A DNA stretch of 64,000 bases from Pyrenopolyporus hunteri (Eukaryota > Ascomycota > Sordariomycetes > Xylariales > Hypoxylaceae). Of this stretch, positions 1 to 11,048 are shown piece by piece. The notes under the pieces are model-generated. The model had not been told where the DNA came from and did no database searches. It saw nothing but the letters and a program-made list of their open reading frames with translations. Positions within the stretch are counted from its first letter, which is position 1; each line of letters begins with the position of its first letter. Made by a program: the position numbers and the translations under genes. The stretch spans positions 186,001 through 250,000 of the forward strand of contig CADCXC010000047.1 of NCBI GenBank assembly GCA_902806595.1. Direction: 5' to 3'.

Positions 1-1
1 G

Positions 2-271
2 GCCCGTGAGCGACTAGAGGATTTGAAACGGTCTGGTAGAAATGGGCCTCGTCAACGTGAGCGCATCTCTCGAAGCAAGATCGGCAAACAACAAGAGGGC
101 GAGTGCTCCGTGATGTAGAATGCTCGGGCCACGACTGAACCACCTGTAATCGATCGACGCGGCAACGCGCAATGGATTCCGTTTAGAAATCCTCTTCGAC
201 GCTCAAGACGAACCAAGCCAGACTCGAACGCGGTGACCGAATCACAACTAGAAGACCCATTTGTCGATTGA
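2..271 (+). pseudogene. Decayed or partial reading frame at left edge
   Basis: The frame starting at base 2 is open up to a TAG at 116-118, then open again to a TGA at 269-271. It encodes a strongly charged product, with an Arg/Glu-rich first part and a basic second part ending in EDPFVD. One stop in about 90 codons suggests the 3' end of a gene entering from the left, either decayed or with an intron I cannot place. No domain is recognised. Chance remains possible because the stretch is short. Confidence 0.25.
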
Positions 272-2061
272 TCGGATGGGCTTTCTAGGGACTAATAAAA
301 GCCAGCGATATACTAAGGGATACACTGGATTCCATCCCCCCAGAGTTTGCGTATTCAGCGACTACTGCAGGCTGGCGTTCCGAAATCGAGTCTCTTCAGT
401 GCCCTGGGTTATGATGCCGGGTCAGATAGAGATACATAGGTCTTTCTGATCAAAGGTTTACGAAGGAATGATCTCAGGCTCAGCATGACCTTATTTGCAT
501 TGAACTATACTGCTGATGCATGTATTTTTATAGCCCCTAATAGCGTCATTACCGACTAGATAGAGGGAAGGATTATCAAACTTGCTATTTCAAGATACCT
601 AGTTCTATGCAATAGATAGAACATATTACTCCCAAGTGAGGCAATAAACTGTTTGCAATGGTTATAAGCTTGTGAAGTAATCTTCCAACGGGAGATGATA
701 GGCTCGGAATATACAATTGCAGCTCTAAAGCACGCCGTCTCGGGTTACTTCCAAACACACGCTGTTGTGTATAATACGGATAGGTCCTGGCGCCAACATG
801 GAGGCTGACTCACTTTTTTGATACTCACCTTGTCCTTGCCTCCGTACCTGTTGGGCCAGCCTCCATTTCTGTTACATAGCCTATACCCAACCCTTACATA
901 TACCCTCTTATCAGCTTAGGCGAACTACGTATCGCAATCTCTGCTGTTGGTGAACCATTCCAATCTCAAGACTCGACATATTAGTATATCGAATTCTCCA
1001 TACTGCACCATAGCGGGCTGAAAGATATACCTCTGTTATGGTCTCCCATCCCTATCACACCTTCAGAGTACTATCCCTTGGATTCCGCTGAAGCCTTGGG
1101 TCGACATTAAATGGCGGGGGGTTGTTATTTTGGTAGTGTCTTCGAGGCTCTCGACGAAGTCTGAGAGTTGAATGATTCACTAAGACCTGGACGGGGTTGT
1201 GAAGCAGGGTCAGCATGATACTGATATACAGATCGGGATTAACGAGATCTATCTCAGTTCGGTCAATACTTAACCTAGCCGCGTTCTCCGCGGGTAGACT
1301 CTGCCCTCAAGTACATTTCTTCTCAAGGAGTAGTATGGATTCTAGTTTATATCGCCATGAGACGGGGACAGGCTTGATTGGCAGCAAGTACCTCGATTTG
1401 TCATCCTCGACACCAGGTTGTATCAGACGCCGAGAAGCACCAGTCTAGCGTCATTTCAGGTTACATATTTACGTCGGTCCGGTTATCTCTATGGAAGCCG
1501 GGTTATAATCGCGACCTAAAAACGGCCCAAGTACGTAAAGTTATTACGTTAGGAAAGAACCGACGAAGTAAAAGCGGATACGCGTGTAATTCTTGAACTA
1601 TCCGGCCTCTTCTAGCCTGGCCTAATATTTAGGGGAAACTTACGCTGTTTAATACTGCGAACAGACGCTCATAGTGGTCTTGGACATATCATGAACGCAG
1701 AAAATTGCCATTTGAACTCTTATAATGCACCAGACGGTAAAATAGTGGTACAAGCAAGCTCCCCTTTTTTTCACATGCACCAATCCGGGAGAATCAGTGA
1801 GAATCCTCCTTGCGAATCCACCGTCTATACTCCTCTCTTTATGAGGCGAGACAACCTATAAAGTTTTGATAGTCCCTCGTCTATACTTTGCGAAATACTG
1901 CAGTCCGGACTCCGTTTCGAGTCCGCTGACTAGCTTTTCGGCACCTGACCATGCGATCCTCCCTACCTCCCGCTATCCAATGAAGAGGTACCCTCTTGCT
2001 CCTTTACACCGATATCAGTTCATATCACTTCACGCCAAGGCCCGTGTATTGATTCGCTTCC
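272..2061. other. Intergenic stretch, no gene seen
   Basis: Only short open frames occur here, all under 80 codons and without recognisable domains or consistent splice signals. Base composition is mixed, with AT-rich patches around 480-700. I see no RNA gene and no long repeat. Confidence 0.5.
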
Positions 2062-2665
2062 TTAGGGCTTGACAGCTTCCTTAGCCTCAGTCACACCCTC
2101 TTCGGCGGAGGCGGGGAGGTTCTTTTGGGAGGAGCGGTAGATAGCGATGCGGGTGAGCTGGACGAGGCCGACGCAGCCGAGGAAGAAGTTGACGGTGGCG
2201 AGGAGGACATTCTTGGGCTTGATGACGAAGCACCAGCGCGTCCAGATCAAGCCGGTAGCAGTCAGCGCGCCGTTCTGCGTTAACGAAAGCTTCTCAGCGG
2301 GGCGCGCAAAGTCGGAGACGCCCGCGATTACGATTGCCCACTTCATCACCGGCGCCCTGGATAATGGGAACGGATCCGCCGTTAGCGTGGATGTTTGCGT
2401 TACAACGGATCGAATGTATATGGTGGATAGGGAAGGGAGGGAAAGGGAAGGGACTTTGGCCAGCTTACCAGAAATGCACCGTCTTCAACCCGACGGGGCT
2501 GTTCCACATGCGCTGGAACCAGCTCTGGGAGGTAGCCTCGCCGGTGGCAGCGGTGCTAGCATAGCGGCGGCCGGCCTGGGGAAAGTTGGCGCGGAAGACG
2601 GCTCGCGAAGCTGATTGTTGGAACACAGGCCGGGCGGCGCGGAAGAGAGTCGTGGTGGCAGGCAT
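2062..2665 (-). CDS. MPC2: Mitochondrial pyruvate carrier subunit (MPC2/MPC3 type)
   Basis: The product is a subunit of the inner-membrane heteromeric carrier that imports pyruvate into mitochondria. Exons on the minus strand are 2469..2665 and 2062..2356, giving 163 aa. The intron starts GTAAGC and ends CCAG. Splicing restores the family core HFWAPVMKWAIVIAGVSDF, followed by RPAEKLSLTQN and IWTRWCFVIKPKNVLLATVN, which are diagnostic for the MPC family. The first 45 residues are Arg/Ala/Ser-rich without acidic residues, as expected of a mitochondrial presequence. Two or three hydrophobic helices follow. The ATG at 2665 is the first in frame. The gene is divergent from the complex I gene at 3242, so two mitochondrial genes share one 576-bp upstream region. 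The family call is firm; MPC2 versus MPC3 is not resolvable. Confidence 0.93.
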
Positions 2666-3241
2666 TGTTTCTTAGGAGATCGGGCCGAGTCGAGGGTATA
2701 GGATAGGGTTAGGACTTGTTAGGAGTCGGATGGATATGGAAGCGAGACCACCAAGCCTTCTTGCTGCTGCTCTTTTGCCCCTTTGACCGTCGGTGCCGAT
2801 AAATGTAGGTAGGTAGGTATGTTTGTAGTCAGAATAAAGAGGTCCGGTATAGGGATTGGGGAAACATTTTGGATAAATTTAGTTGGGGCTCCGGAGATAA
2901 GATACCGTGTAGACGTGGGGATGTTGGGGAGTCGTATAGTACCTACCTGGGCAGCTGCTGAGTACCTACCTAGGGATGTACACTATGTGGTGATACTTGC
3001 ATGTACATAGGTACCTGGGTAGGTGGTATGTTTACCTAATCTTGGGTGTGTAACCTGAACTGCATAAGCATTTGTGCATATCGACAGGCTGTTTTATGCA
3101 ACCGCCCCGACGTCAATTCATTTTATCCTAAAGCTTCAAACTGCAAACAACTCTTCGGAGATCAATTCCTCGAAGCTCAACCTCTTGCAAATCTCCTTGA
3201 TTCGCCCCGGCATCTTCGACCACGACAAGCCAATTGCGAAG
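2666..3241. promoter_or_regulatory. Divergent upstream region of MPC2 and NDUFA2
   Basis: These 576 bp separate two divergently transcribed nuclear genes for mitochondrial proteins and must hold both promoters. The stretch contains several TAGGTA-type microrepeats (around 2808-2822 and 2940-3025). I did not identify a specific transcription-factor site. Confidence 0.5.
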
Positions 3242-3743
3242 ATGTCAAGCAAATACGCTTTCACAAAGGCCTTGAAGGAGGTCCGCTTTCTGTTCTGCCA
3301 CACCGGAGAAGGTAGCGCCGCGACAAGGTGAGCGCATGTTCCAACCGACTGTTTCGCGATGCTGCTGCACACGTCCATACAAGAATACAATGGCTCACCA
3401 ATATTTATTGAACTCGGTAGAACATTCTTGACAAGAGCATACCCTACGATGAAGAAGAACAACCCATACACGCCCATACTACTCCGAGAAGCTTCCGGCA
3501 CCCTACCCAAGGTCTACGCAAGATATGGTTCGTTTCTACCACTTGAGCCTTCGAGCAGTAGGGGAAATGCTGACGAGTCATGATTGCCAGAGTTTGGGAA
3601 GGAGAAGAGCCAGTCGTTAGAAGGTACTGAACAGAACGATACGAAACCCACGGGAAATCAGATACTAATTGCCGCGGCCCGCAGGACTTACGGACAAGCA
3701 AATAGAAGAGACCGTCGCACAACTAGTAAAGAACGAAGCATGA
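3242..3743 (+). CDS. NDUFA2: NADH:ubiquinone oxidoreductase 10.5-kDa (B8/NDUFA2) subunit
   Basis: This is an accessory subunit of the respiratory complex I matrix arm, with a thioredoxin-like fold. Four exons (3242..3327, 3421..3527, 3591..3623, 3685..3743) give 94 aa, the usual family length. The splice joins are 3328/3420, 3528/3590 and 3624/3684, all GT-AG and phase-consistent. The protein begins MSSKYAFTKALKEVRFLFCH, contains SAATRTFLTRAYPTMKKNNP and LREASGTLPKVYARYEFGKE, and ends in LVKNEA, which matches fungal B8 subunits throughout. The ATG at 3242 is chosen because it opens the conserved N-terminus directly. The 33-base third exon is short. It is divergent from MPC2. Confidence 0.93.
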
Positions 3744-4742
3744 ATACACGCAGCTGGAGTTACGGGGAGCGGGCAGTCAGTTGTGCTGTCATGTTACTAT
3801 AATGAGACCTGCCTTGCGAATATAAACACCAAATGTTCCCGCCGTTATCACGTTCTCTTATGCTCCGATCTATTAATCCGGTACACAGGCCTGCATAGGT
3901 AGGTAGGTAGGTAGGTATCTTGCCCACTTTCACCATAAGATGCGGGCATGCTTATATAGAAAAAGGAAGTCCTTCAAGAGAAATTCCAATTATGACACAC
4001 CCTTGTCGTTATACATCTTATTATCGTTCACCCCTTATAACCTGGGTATGACATCCCTCTTGCCCTCATCTCTCTTCTTTATTTAGGGCGCTCCAGCTGA
4101 GACTGGTAACCCTGAGATATTTCACGAGTCTTCTCTTAAAGGCACATTAGGCACATTAGGTGCATAGTAGATAACGATCTGCTTCTGTATCGTTAGGGCT
4201 ATGAGTAGCCGATGCCCTGACATTGTATGCTATCTATACTCCGAATCAGAGATTTTCTCCCACAGGGTTGCGTGAGACGTCACTCGGCACTTGGCTACAG
4301 TCATTGATATTCATTACCATCACCAGTCTTTCCATGAGGCAGGAGTCTAGTCTTCTTGACTGGATAAGTGAAGGAGTAAAGTTAATAAGACAAGTCAATA
4401 GGACAAAAAGCGGGAAAATGCCGAAAACGCCGAAAACGCCGAAAACCAGCAAGTTTTCCTTTCCTTTGACCTCTTCTCATAAAGGGAAATGCTTCACTCA
4501 TCCCTTTGCCCTTCATATATGCACCGCCCGCGCCATAATTACTCACACCGTCCCGCACAATCGATATACCGAGCCACGAAACAGGCAGCAGTTCCATCGG
4601 GGCAATGGGGTCGCCTTCAGCCCAAGGGGTATCCTTTAGCTTCATCATGTCTCTTCCATTGCCCAAGTCTTATGATGTTGGATATCTTTGCCCGTCTGCT
4701 CTTGGACAAGTTTAGAGACTTGCCAGCGTTGGCTAAGATTCG
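3744..4742. other. Intergenic stretch with microrepeats
   Basis: No supported gene. It holds a TAGG microrepeat at 3896-3917, a doubled GGCACATTA at about 4141-4158, and three tandem CCGAAAACG units at about 4421-4445. Open frames on both strands around 4223-4666 overlap one another and lack domains or splice context. Confidence 0.5.
3896..3917 (+). repeat. TAGG tetranucleotide microrepeat
   Basis: Five perfect tandem TAGG units ending in TATC. It is one of many such arrays in the intergenic DNA of this window. Confidence 0.85.
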
Positions 4743-6143
4743 TTAAGTATCGAACAACATACTTGCCCTTTGATATATGTGGTCGTGTATGCTAATATCC
4801 AGGACGTGGCTACCGGGATTAGTGCCCGGTGTTCTGGTGGTTGCAGTTGGCGTGTGGTTCGGCATCCAACCTGAGTGCGGAAGACGATGGGCTTGGAGCA
4901 AGTCTTCGCCAGGTTGATTGTAGGTTGGGTGGCTGCTGGCCACGCCAGAACCACTCATTAAGCCTCGGCCCGTACATCTATTTGCGTTTTCTTGGTGGTA
5001 TATGCCCCCATATAGAAAGGGTGAGGTCGCATAATGCTCGACATCTAACCTCTCTAGGTTTTCACTATCCCTATTGTCTCGGAGGTGTTGTTTACCCTCA
5101 TCGGCCAGCCAACCATGAGCAGGGCCTCTAGTCGTAGGCTGATGGGCACGGGTCCTGGCTGGGGAGCTGTTGCTTTTGAAGGGTTCATCATCACCATGCC
5201 CGCGCCATGGCTGTCATCTGTGGTGCCTCGATTGACGGCGTCGAATCAACTCCCGTGAAGGTTGTTGTATAGCAACAGCCAGTCTGGCTTGCGGCTGGGT
5301 GCCCGGGTCCGGCAGCGCCCCCAATGGGCTTTCATCTCGTGTTGTGCCATTCCTGTACACTGAGACTGGCCCATGTACAGGATCCACACCAACGAGCTGC
5401 CATGAACCGTTTAGGCGGCTGCGTTCGTCCCTATTCCGTGGTGCTCGCTGTGTGTTCTGGGTGTAGATAGTGGGGGTCCGCCCGCAGCCACCGCCAGGAT
5501 GAGGATAGCGGCAACTGCAAACGCCCTCCCTCATCGGGGGTATCGATGGTGACTGATTAGGGCGGTCGAGACTAGTGCTCGCCATAGTTTCCCTCCGTCG
5601 TGCATCAGACGACGTGACGGACTGTCTGACCCCAGAGCGTCGACATCTACTTGCCGGTTGACGTTGGGGTGTCTGGGGTGTCTGGGGTGTCTGGGGTGTA
5701 AACTGGTCCACGGAGTAGTGGGACGGTGGATAGGAGGACGGTGTTGCTTGAGGTACTGGTGTATTGAGCTGATGATGAAAGAGCGCATTTGAGGAGGGAG
5801 ATTGAGCGAAAGTCGTTGGGATTGATGGGACGGAATGGGATGTGACAAACGTCTTTGACATATCCTTCCCTAATACTAGCGGTGGCTCCCGCACTGGTCT
5901 TCCCACCGGTTTGCTAGGATCCGTCTTCACCCGCCCAATACACGCAGGAACTGGATCACCCAGTTCCGTGAGTATTGCTGCTACGGCATGCTCATTGCCA
6001 GAATAATAGAACGGGTCAGGGCTAGGCTCGTCGTCCTTGACGCCGAATGTTGGTGCGCTGAGACACCGTCGATGCTGAGATCGGATACATGGCTTTAGGC
6101 TAGGCCTAAGAGGCGACATGTCACTCTGTGTTGCGCCCGCCAT
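4743..6143 (-). CDS. Proline/Ser-rich hypothetical protein, open frame interrupted by one TGA
   Basis: One minus-strand frame runs from an ATG at 6143 to a TAA at 4743 (467 codons) and is broken only by a TGA at 5216..5214. Upstream of the TGA there are 309 residues and downstream 156 further codons without another stop. The product is disordered-looking and rich in Pro, Ser, Arg and Gln. It contains a TPQTPQTPQTPQ tract coded by tandem 9-bp units (about 5666-5700) and repeated mentions of short Thr/Pro runs. No domain is recognised. Three readings are possible: a pseudogene with a nonsense mutation, a small intron spanning the stop (a weak GTCAAT donor near 5242 with a CCAG acceptor near 5160 would keep frame), or stop-codon readthrough. 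If translation simply stops, the product is the 309-aa protein from 5214 to 6143. Confidence 0.55.
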
Positions 6144-7485
6144 TTCCCCCCTTCGGAACGTGTTAGCAAGGTTACCACAAAGGGAATATGTAAGACGATG
6201 GCAATGACGGAGGTTAAGGGCGAGTACAGCCGGCTCCCCAGGCTCTTAAAGGACTAAGGGCACCATGCGTTGCTGGTATTGGTCACATCTTGCGAGAACT
6301 GTGCACACTCAACGGCCGTTGATGAAGGGGCACGCGAAGATAGAAAAGGAGATGGCTGCTTACCTTTGAGGTTTGTTTATTTCTATTCGAGGCGGTATCC
6401 TAGTGGCCCCCGTGTATGCAGAGTTGAACATCGGGTAGAGGTTCAATGGGAAGATGAATAAGTGTTTATATATATGACGATAGAATGGAGAGTCATGCCC
6501 ACGGCGTTTGTTGAGGTAGAAAGTTGTGTAGAAGAGTTGAGGTGAGTGGCGCGAGGAGTTTTCCTTGACGTGTAGGAAAGATTGATTTTGTAAGGGACGC
6601 GGCGGAGTTGTAAGTTATGGTAAGTGAATGGAGGGGAATTTTTGTTAGGGTTGTGAATAGAATGTGGTGTTGCTGGGGGAGGCGGCCTTCACGCGAGTGA
6701 CAACAGGCAGACGCGTCAGGGCGGGATTAGTCCACCAAGAAACAGACACAGGGCAAGTACCTAGGCCGTATGGATTACGACAGTGAGTTACGCCAGTACC
6801 ATTTCGAGGTAAAGGAGTGCTTGGTTACCTAGGTAGATACCTACGTATGTACCCAGCGGTTTGGAAGTTGAGGTTAGTGGTTAGCTGTACGTAGATGTCG
6901 TCGGCTGGGCCATTCGAACCACCTACATGCAGGTACCTACCTGCCTACCTACATGTAGGTAGGTAGTCATTTTGCCCTGCATTAGGAGGCCCTAGTTGGA
7001 TTTGAGTGCCTATAACTACCCAGGTATTCATCTACACATATTCTAATTTGCCATTCTAGGGAATTTGATAGCGGAGGTTCCTGCAAAGTACCTGACGTGG
7101 TTCTACGCAAACTACCTACCTACCTACGTCGGCCGGAATCCCACCCATATGGGTCCACGTAGGTACCCAGGTATATAAATGGAAGCACCGAGTAGCTAAA
7201 GGGCATAAACATAATAGATCGGTGCTCTGGTAGACTAATGTTGAGGTAAAGGGGGTAAGACACGGGTTATGTAGTAAGGCGTTCCTCTATGATAATTCTA
7301 GTTGGAGCGGATATATTCTTCATCGAATAGTCGGTGACTCAGTCCGAGTATAAACCGAACGTGATTCTGGATTATGCTAGCCTGTGACTCCCATACTAGT
7401 AGTATCTGGTTGGGTAGAAGCTGAGCATTCAAGTAACATACAGGTAGTTACCTACATTCTCCAACTAGATACCCGTACTTGGGGG
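6144..7485. other. Intergenic stretch rich in TAGGTA-type repeats
   Basis: No gene supported. Dense TACCTA/TAGGTA and GGTACC motifs occur between about 6760 and 7170, including the near-palindromic block at 6921-6968. The 3' end of the FMP46 gene follows. Confidence 0.5.
6921..6968. repeat. Imperfect palindromic TACCTA/TAGGTA block
   Basis: A run of ACCTAC-type units is followed by their complement TGTAGGTAGGTAG, so the block can fold on itself. The same motif family recurs in nearly every long intergenic gap of this window. Confidence 0.7.
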
Positions 7486-8049
7486 CTACTCCTTGCTCTT
7501 CGTTTCCTCCAACAATTTGAGTATTTCTGATTCGTTATCGGTTGCAAGAACCTTTCCATTATTCCAGTCGACGATCTATTCGGCCGTTAGTGCACTATCA
7601 GAACGAGTCTAAGCCGAATTGAGGGGAGGGGCGTACCACAGGCCGTTTGAAGCTGTCGGTGTTCTCCCTAAACTTCTTCAAGGCTTCGTTCTCGGTCGAC
7701 GCGCCTTGTATGATGGAGTTGATGTTATTCTTGCCCACATACTCCAAGATGGTCTTGAGCTGGTCGGGAGTGGGCGGATCCTCGGTTATGTTCAATTCGA
7801 ACTCCTGGCGCGAACGCTTGGAATGCGTCTGGTGAGTGTGATCGCTGGCTTGGTCTTCAGTTGCCGTTTCCGTGGCATTGGCGGAGACCTGCTTCATGAT
7901 GTTTGCTACTCTCGTTGACGCTGGAGAGCCGGCCTTGTGAAAGAGGGTGACAATGTCGAGGGTTTTATGCTATTCACGCATTAGTATTCGTTGAGCGTAT
8001 TAAGGACACAGCCGTCGGCTTAGAATTAGAGACTCACGAAGCGAAACAT
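7486..8049 (-). CDS. FMP46: FMP46 family putative mitochondrial redox protein (DUF1687)
   Basis: FMP46-family proteins are small mitochondrial thioredoxin-fold proteins of unknown substrate. Three exons on the minus strand (8038..8049, 7637..7969, 7486..7575) give 144 aa. The first coding exon is only 12 bases (MFRF). The second begins HKTLDIVTLFHKAGSPASTR, and the third is IVDWNNGKVLATDNESEILK, which matches the conserved VDWNNG...DNESEILK end of the family. Introns begin GTGAGT and GTACGC and both are phase 0. The middle holds an unusually polar insert (about residues 35-58) before DPPTPDQLKTILEYVG. The start is fixed by the MFRFHKTLD motif. It is divergent from NUP53. The family call is from motif recall; the biochemical role is unknown. 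Confidence 0.85.
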
Positions 8050-8879
8050 TGTGGCGACGGTTTTGCTCAGGTTTAGGTTTGACCAGATACTAGCGGCAGC
8101 TGTCTAAAAGAGTGAAAGTCGGAATTGGTGCCGATGATGAGATTGAATTTGCCGTTTCGGGATAATAGCTTTGAGATGAGAGGTTTGAAGCTGCGATAGC
8201 TGCGATAGCTGCGATAAAATCGGATGACGTCGACCTATCAATTGACCGGGTACTTACTAAGGTACGAGGACATACACTAGTGTATCTAGGTAGGTAGGTA
8301 CCTACCTGAGCTTAAACCGTTCGCAGGTACATGCAGGCACCACGATGCACTGAATGTCCACGCTTGAATTAATCGATTTTCATGCTCATATCTCGGTACA
8401 TATGTACCTACAACTAGGTACGGTGGGTACCTATGTACCGTATATATTTGGGATACATGTACCTAGGTACATAATACCTATAAGGTAAGCATTCGACTTA
8501 TGTAATGCAAATAACTGCCCTAGGCTAGCGCCGTTGCTGGGTGGGTATGGTGTCTTCTGTCGTAGTACACATTAAGGGTAGTACAAAGAAGCGCGTTGCA
8601 GCTGCCATTATTATTTTTTTTTTCCCTGCTGTACCTAGGTAGTGACATCGCAACGCTGCTGGCAAAATTCCGACCCTCGCAATTCTTTCCCCCCAATCAT
8701 CTCAACCCATTCTTCGCAATCACCCGCAACCGTTACACCTCTCATACCTCTCCAAACGGTCTGGCTTTGATTAGGTATCTGTGTTTGCCCATCCGCTCTG
8801 TGTATCCTGAGCATTGCCAGACGCCTATCTTATCCCTCTAGCAATTCCATTCACCGATCGACGATCAGACGAGGGAACA
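8050..8879. promoter_or_regulatory. Divergent upstream region of FMP46 and NUP53
   Basis: This 830-bp stretch separates two divergent genes. It includes three tandem copies of AGCTGCGATA (about 8188-8216) and many TAGGTA/GGTACC motifs between 8270 and 8490. A pyrimidine-rich tract at about 8605-8630 lies upstream of NUP53. No specific regulator site was identified. Confidence 0.45.
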
Positions 8880-10280
8880 ATGAGGCCATTGATCCTGCAT
8901 AACGTTCCGGACGAGGAACTCTATACCGGTGATGATGGGGTCCAACGTCCTTATGCGATGTATTGGCCCGAGTATGTAACCACTCCTCAAGCCTCTCTTA
9001 GGGCAGGCGATACCTATGAACCAAGTCCGCTTACCTCTATGGCCAACGACAGAGGCGATCGTCAACGCACACTACCCCGAACGCGCGCACGGGAGGTGAC
9101 GGAGACGGGCTCGTTCGGCAAATCCACGAGAAGGTCCCGGTCGAGGACGGGCAGCGCGCCGCCGAAACGGGAGGATGCTACTATGCAAAGCGCCGATAGG
9201 ATATTCTCAAATTACATCGCAAGCCGACAGCAAGCCTCCAACGCGACAACCGCGACCGCCACGACTACCACCGCTCCCTCCGCACAGCGAAAACCTAACT
9301 ACCTAGGGCAGGCCGTCGGGCAATCTCAGGAAGACTCCACGTCTGCCACGCAGGCCTCGACGTTTCGAAAAGAGCCTACTGAGGTCATCCTGAGAGGCTA
9401 CTCTTCGCCATCGCAGCAGTACGCGGCCATCAACCACTACGAGCAACTAGCAGGAAGAATATGCGAGGACTATTCTAGAGAGCCGCCGATCGAAGCGCGA
9501 CGATACAAGTCGGATCTGCGGGATCCCGCGCTGACGAGGCGACAGCCTTTAACGGATTCCGAGCGGAAGAAGGTTAGTAAAGTGGCCAGCGGGGAGCATT
9601 GGGTCAAGGTTACGTTTGAATCGTTGGAGGCAGCAGAAGCCGCCATATACGCTTCTCCTCAGAAGATCCTAGGACACCTGGTCTATGCCGAATTTTATCA
9701 CAATCTACCTCCTAAGGAGGATGCCGCCGTGCTTGATGTGATGGGGGATGCCGGCATGGTTGATCCGTTTAGGTCCAACACCTTCAGGGGTGCTGCGAGA
9801 AAGCCATCGCAACCTCGCATGGATAAGGACGTGCCACTCCCTAGACCTCTCTCGACCCCAGCACTTGACCGGGCTGCAAAACAGCACGATTCTCCTCCAG
9901 GATCGCAAGGATCCACCCTAACCATGGACACGGCTACGGCATCAACGGCGACGGTGACGGGTGCGACCCTGGATCTACCACAGAACACGGAACATTCGGA
10001 CGGCGTCTACTGCCGACGGATCCCCCAGGCTAAACGGGTCAAGATCCTGTCGGCCGATAAAGCCCTAGCTCCGCAGCCGACCTGGCAGCAGAAGCTGTTG
10101 GCCTGGATTCCTTTGATAGGATGGTTTGGTGGCTCGATGATTGGCAATGAGGTGCCACGCAACGAGGTTGGGGACTTCGACTTCAACAGGGCCAGCTTGT
10201 ACTGGCAACTCATGTTCTACCTCGACCTCTGGTTCGGTCTCTTCGGCCGCGAGCTCGTTAGTGGCGACAAGGACGACTAA
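8880..10280 (+). CDS. NUP53: Nucleoporin NUP53/NUP35 family (Nup53-type RRM)
   Basis: This is a nuclear pore inner-ring nucleoporin. The single exon gives 466 aa. I chose the ATG at 8880 because the upstream in-frame codons lack an ATG and the site has A at -3. Residues 1-160 are low-complexity and basic. About 165-290 form the Nup53-type RRM, beginning EPTEVILRGYSSPSQQYAAI and including GEHWVKVTFESLEAAEAAIY. After a disordered Ser/Thr-rich linker, about 400-420 read TWQQKLLAWIPLIGWFGG, and the C-terminal RASLYWQLMFYLDLWFGLFG is amphipathic, as expected for the membrane-binding end of this family. It is divergent from FMP46. The call is confident from domain order; 466 aa is within the fungal range. 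Confidence 0.9.
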   Translation: MRPLILHNVPDEELYTGDDGVQRPYAMYWPEYVTTPQASLRAGDTYEPSPLTSMANDRGDRQRTLPRTRAREVTETGSFGKSTRRSRSRTGSAPPKREDATMQSADRIFSNYIASRQQASNATTATATTTTAPSAQRKPNYLGQAVGQSQEDSTSATQASTFRKEPTEVILRGYSSPSQQYAAINHYEQLAGRICEDYSREPPIEARRYKSDLRDPALTRRQPLTDSERKKVSKVASGEHWVKVTFESLEAAEAAIYASPQKILGHLVYAEFYHNLPPKEDAAVLDVMGDAGMVDPFRSNTFRGAARKPSQPRMDKDVPLPRPLSTPALDRAAKQHDSPPGSQGSTLTMDTATASTATVTGATLDLPQNTEHSDGVYCRRIPQAKRVKILSADKALAPQPTWQQKLLAWIPLIGWFGGSMIGNEVPRNEVGDFDFNRASLYWQLMFYLDLWFGLFGRELVSGDKDD

Positions 10281-11048
10281 GAGACTTTACCTACATGCAC
10301 GCAACATCAGGTTATGTACCAGGTGTACTTCGCGCGCGGAACTAGTACAGGGTTAAAAGCCGTGAAGGGGATGGAAAGTAGGGATTCACTGGTGCCCACT
10401 CAGGGATCGGGGGAGATGCGGCTGAAGTTGTCTAAGAACTGCGCGCATTACGATTCGGCGCCTAATGGCAGTAGGGTATAGTAATGGTGCCGTGGTTAGG
10501 CGTTATTATTACTATAAACGAACGGGATGTGGAAAGGGGCATAGGCATAGGCTGGGGTTCCTGGCGTTATTGAACACATTGTCATCGAGAGAGTGGTCCT
10601 ACGCAATGATGACTCGGGTATTTTCGACAGGAGATAATGGACTTTCAAGTATTTTCAAAAGGTACTGCCAACACTTGTTTCTTGTGACCATATCCGGTGA
10701 CTGGTACCACATGTAGGAGCACCTAGGCGCAGTCGAGTAGTCCCCGAAAAGTGAAGGGTCGAATACTGACCTTGGACGTTGAAATACGGAGATAAAAGAC
10801 ACAGATAAAATTCCGTCAGCGATGAGAATATAATTCCGTTCATATCATTCGCCCTTCTAATGTAACGATCGATGAATTACTCAATGCATATACGCCGCCG
10901 TAGCCGCCTTTGGAACCGCCCTTATGCCTATACCCTCCTTCAGTTGTTTATCATGTAGAAACTCTCTACCGTACCGATAATTGAAGTCCATACATGCGTA
11001 CCTAGGTGCCTACCTAAGGTACTCTTGCAACCAACTTTAGTAGTTGAT
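10281..11048. other. Convergent 3' region between NUP53 and IVY1-like gene
   Basis: The two flanking genes converge here, so both 3' UTRs and polyadenylation sites should lie in this 768-bp stretch. No open frame here has domain support. One TACCTA cluster occurs at about 10996-11020. Confidence 0.45.

Noticed and set aside
2147..2614. 155-codon plus-strand frame
   Set aside because: It lies opposite the MPC2 exons and intron; the minus strand has the conserved family motifs.
4223..4666. Overlapping 138- and 94-codon frames on opposite strands
   Set aside because: No domains, no splice context, and both cross the simple CCGAAAACG repeat.
8814..8879. Upstream extension of the NUP53 frame
   Set aside because: The extension contains no ATG; the first ATG at 8880 has a good context.
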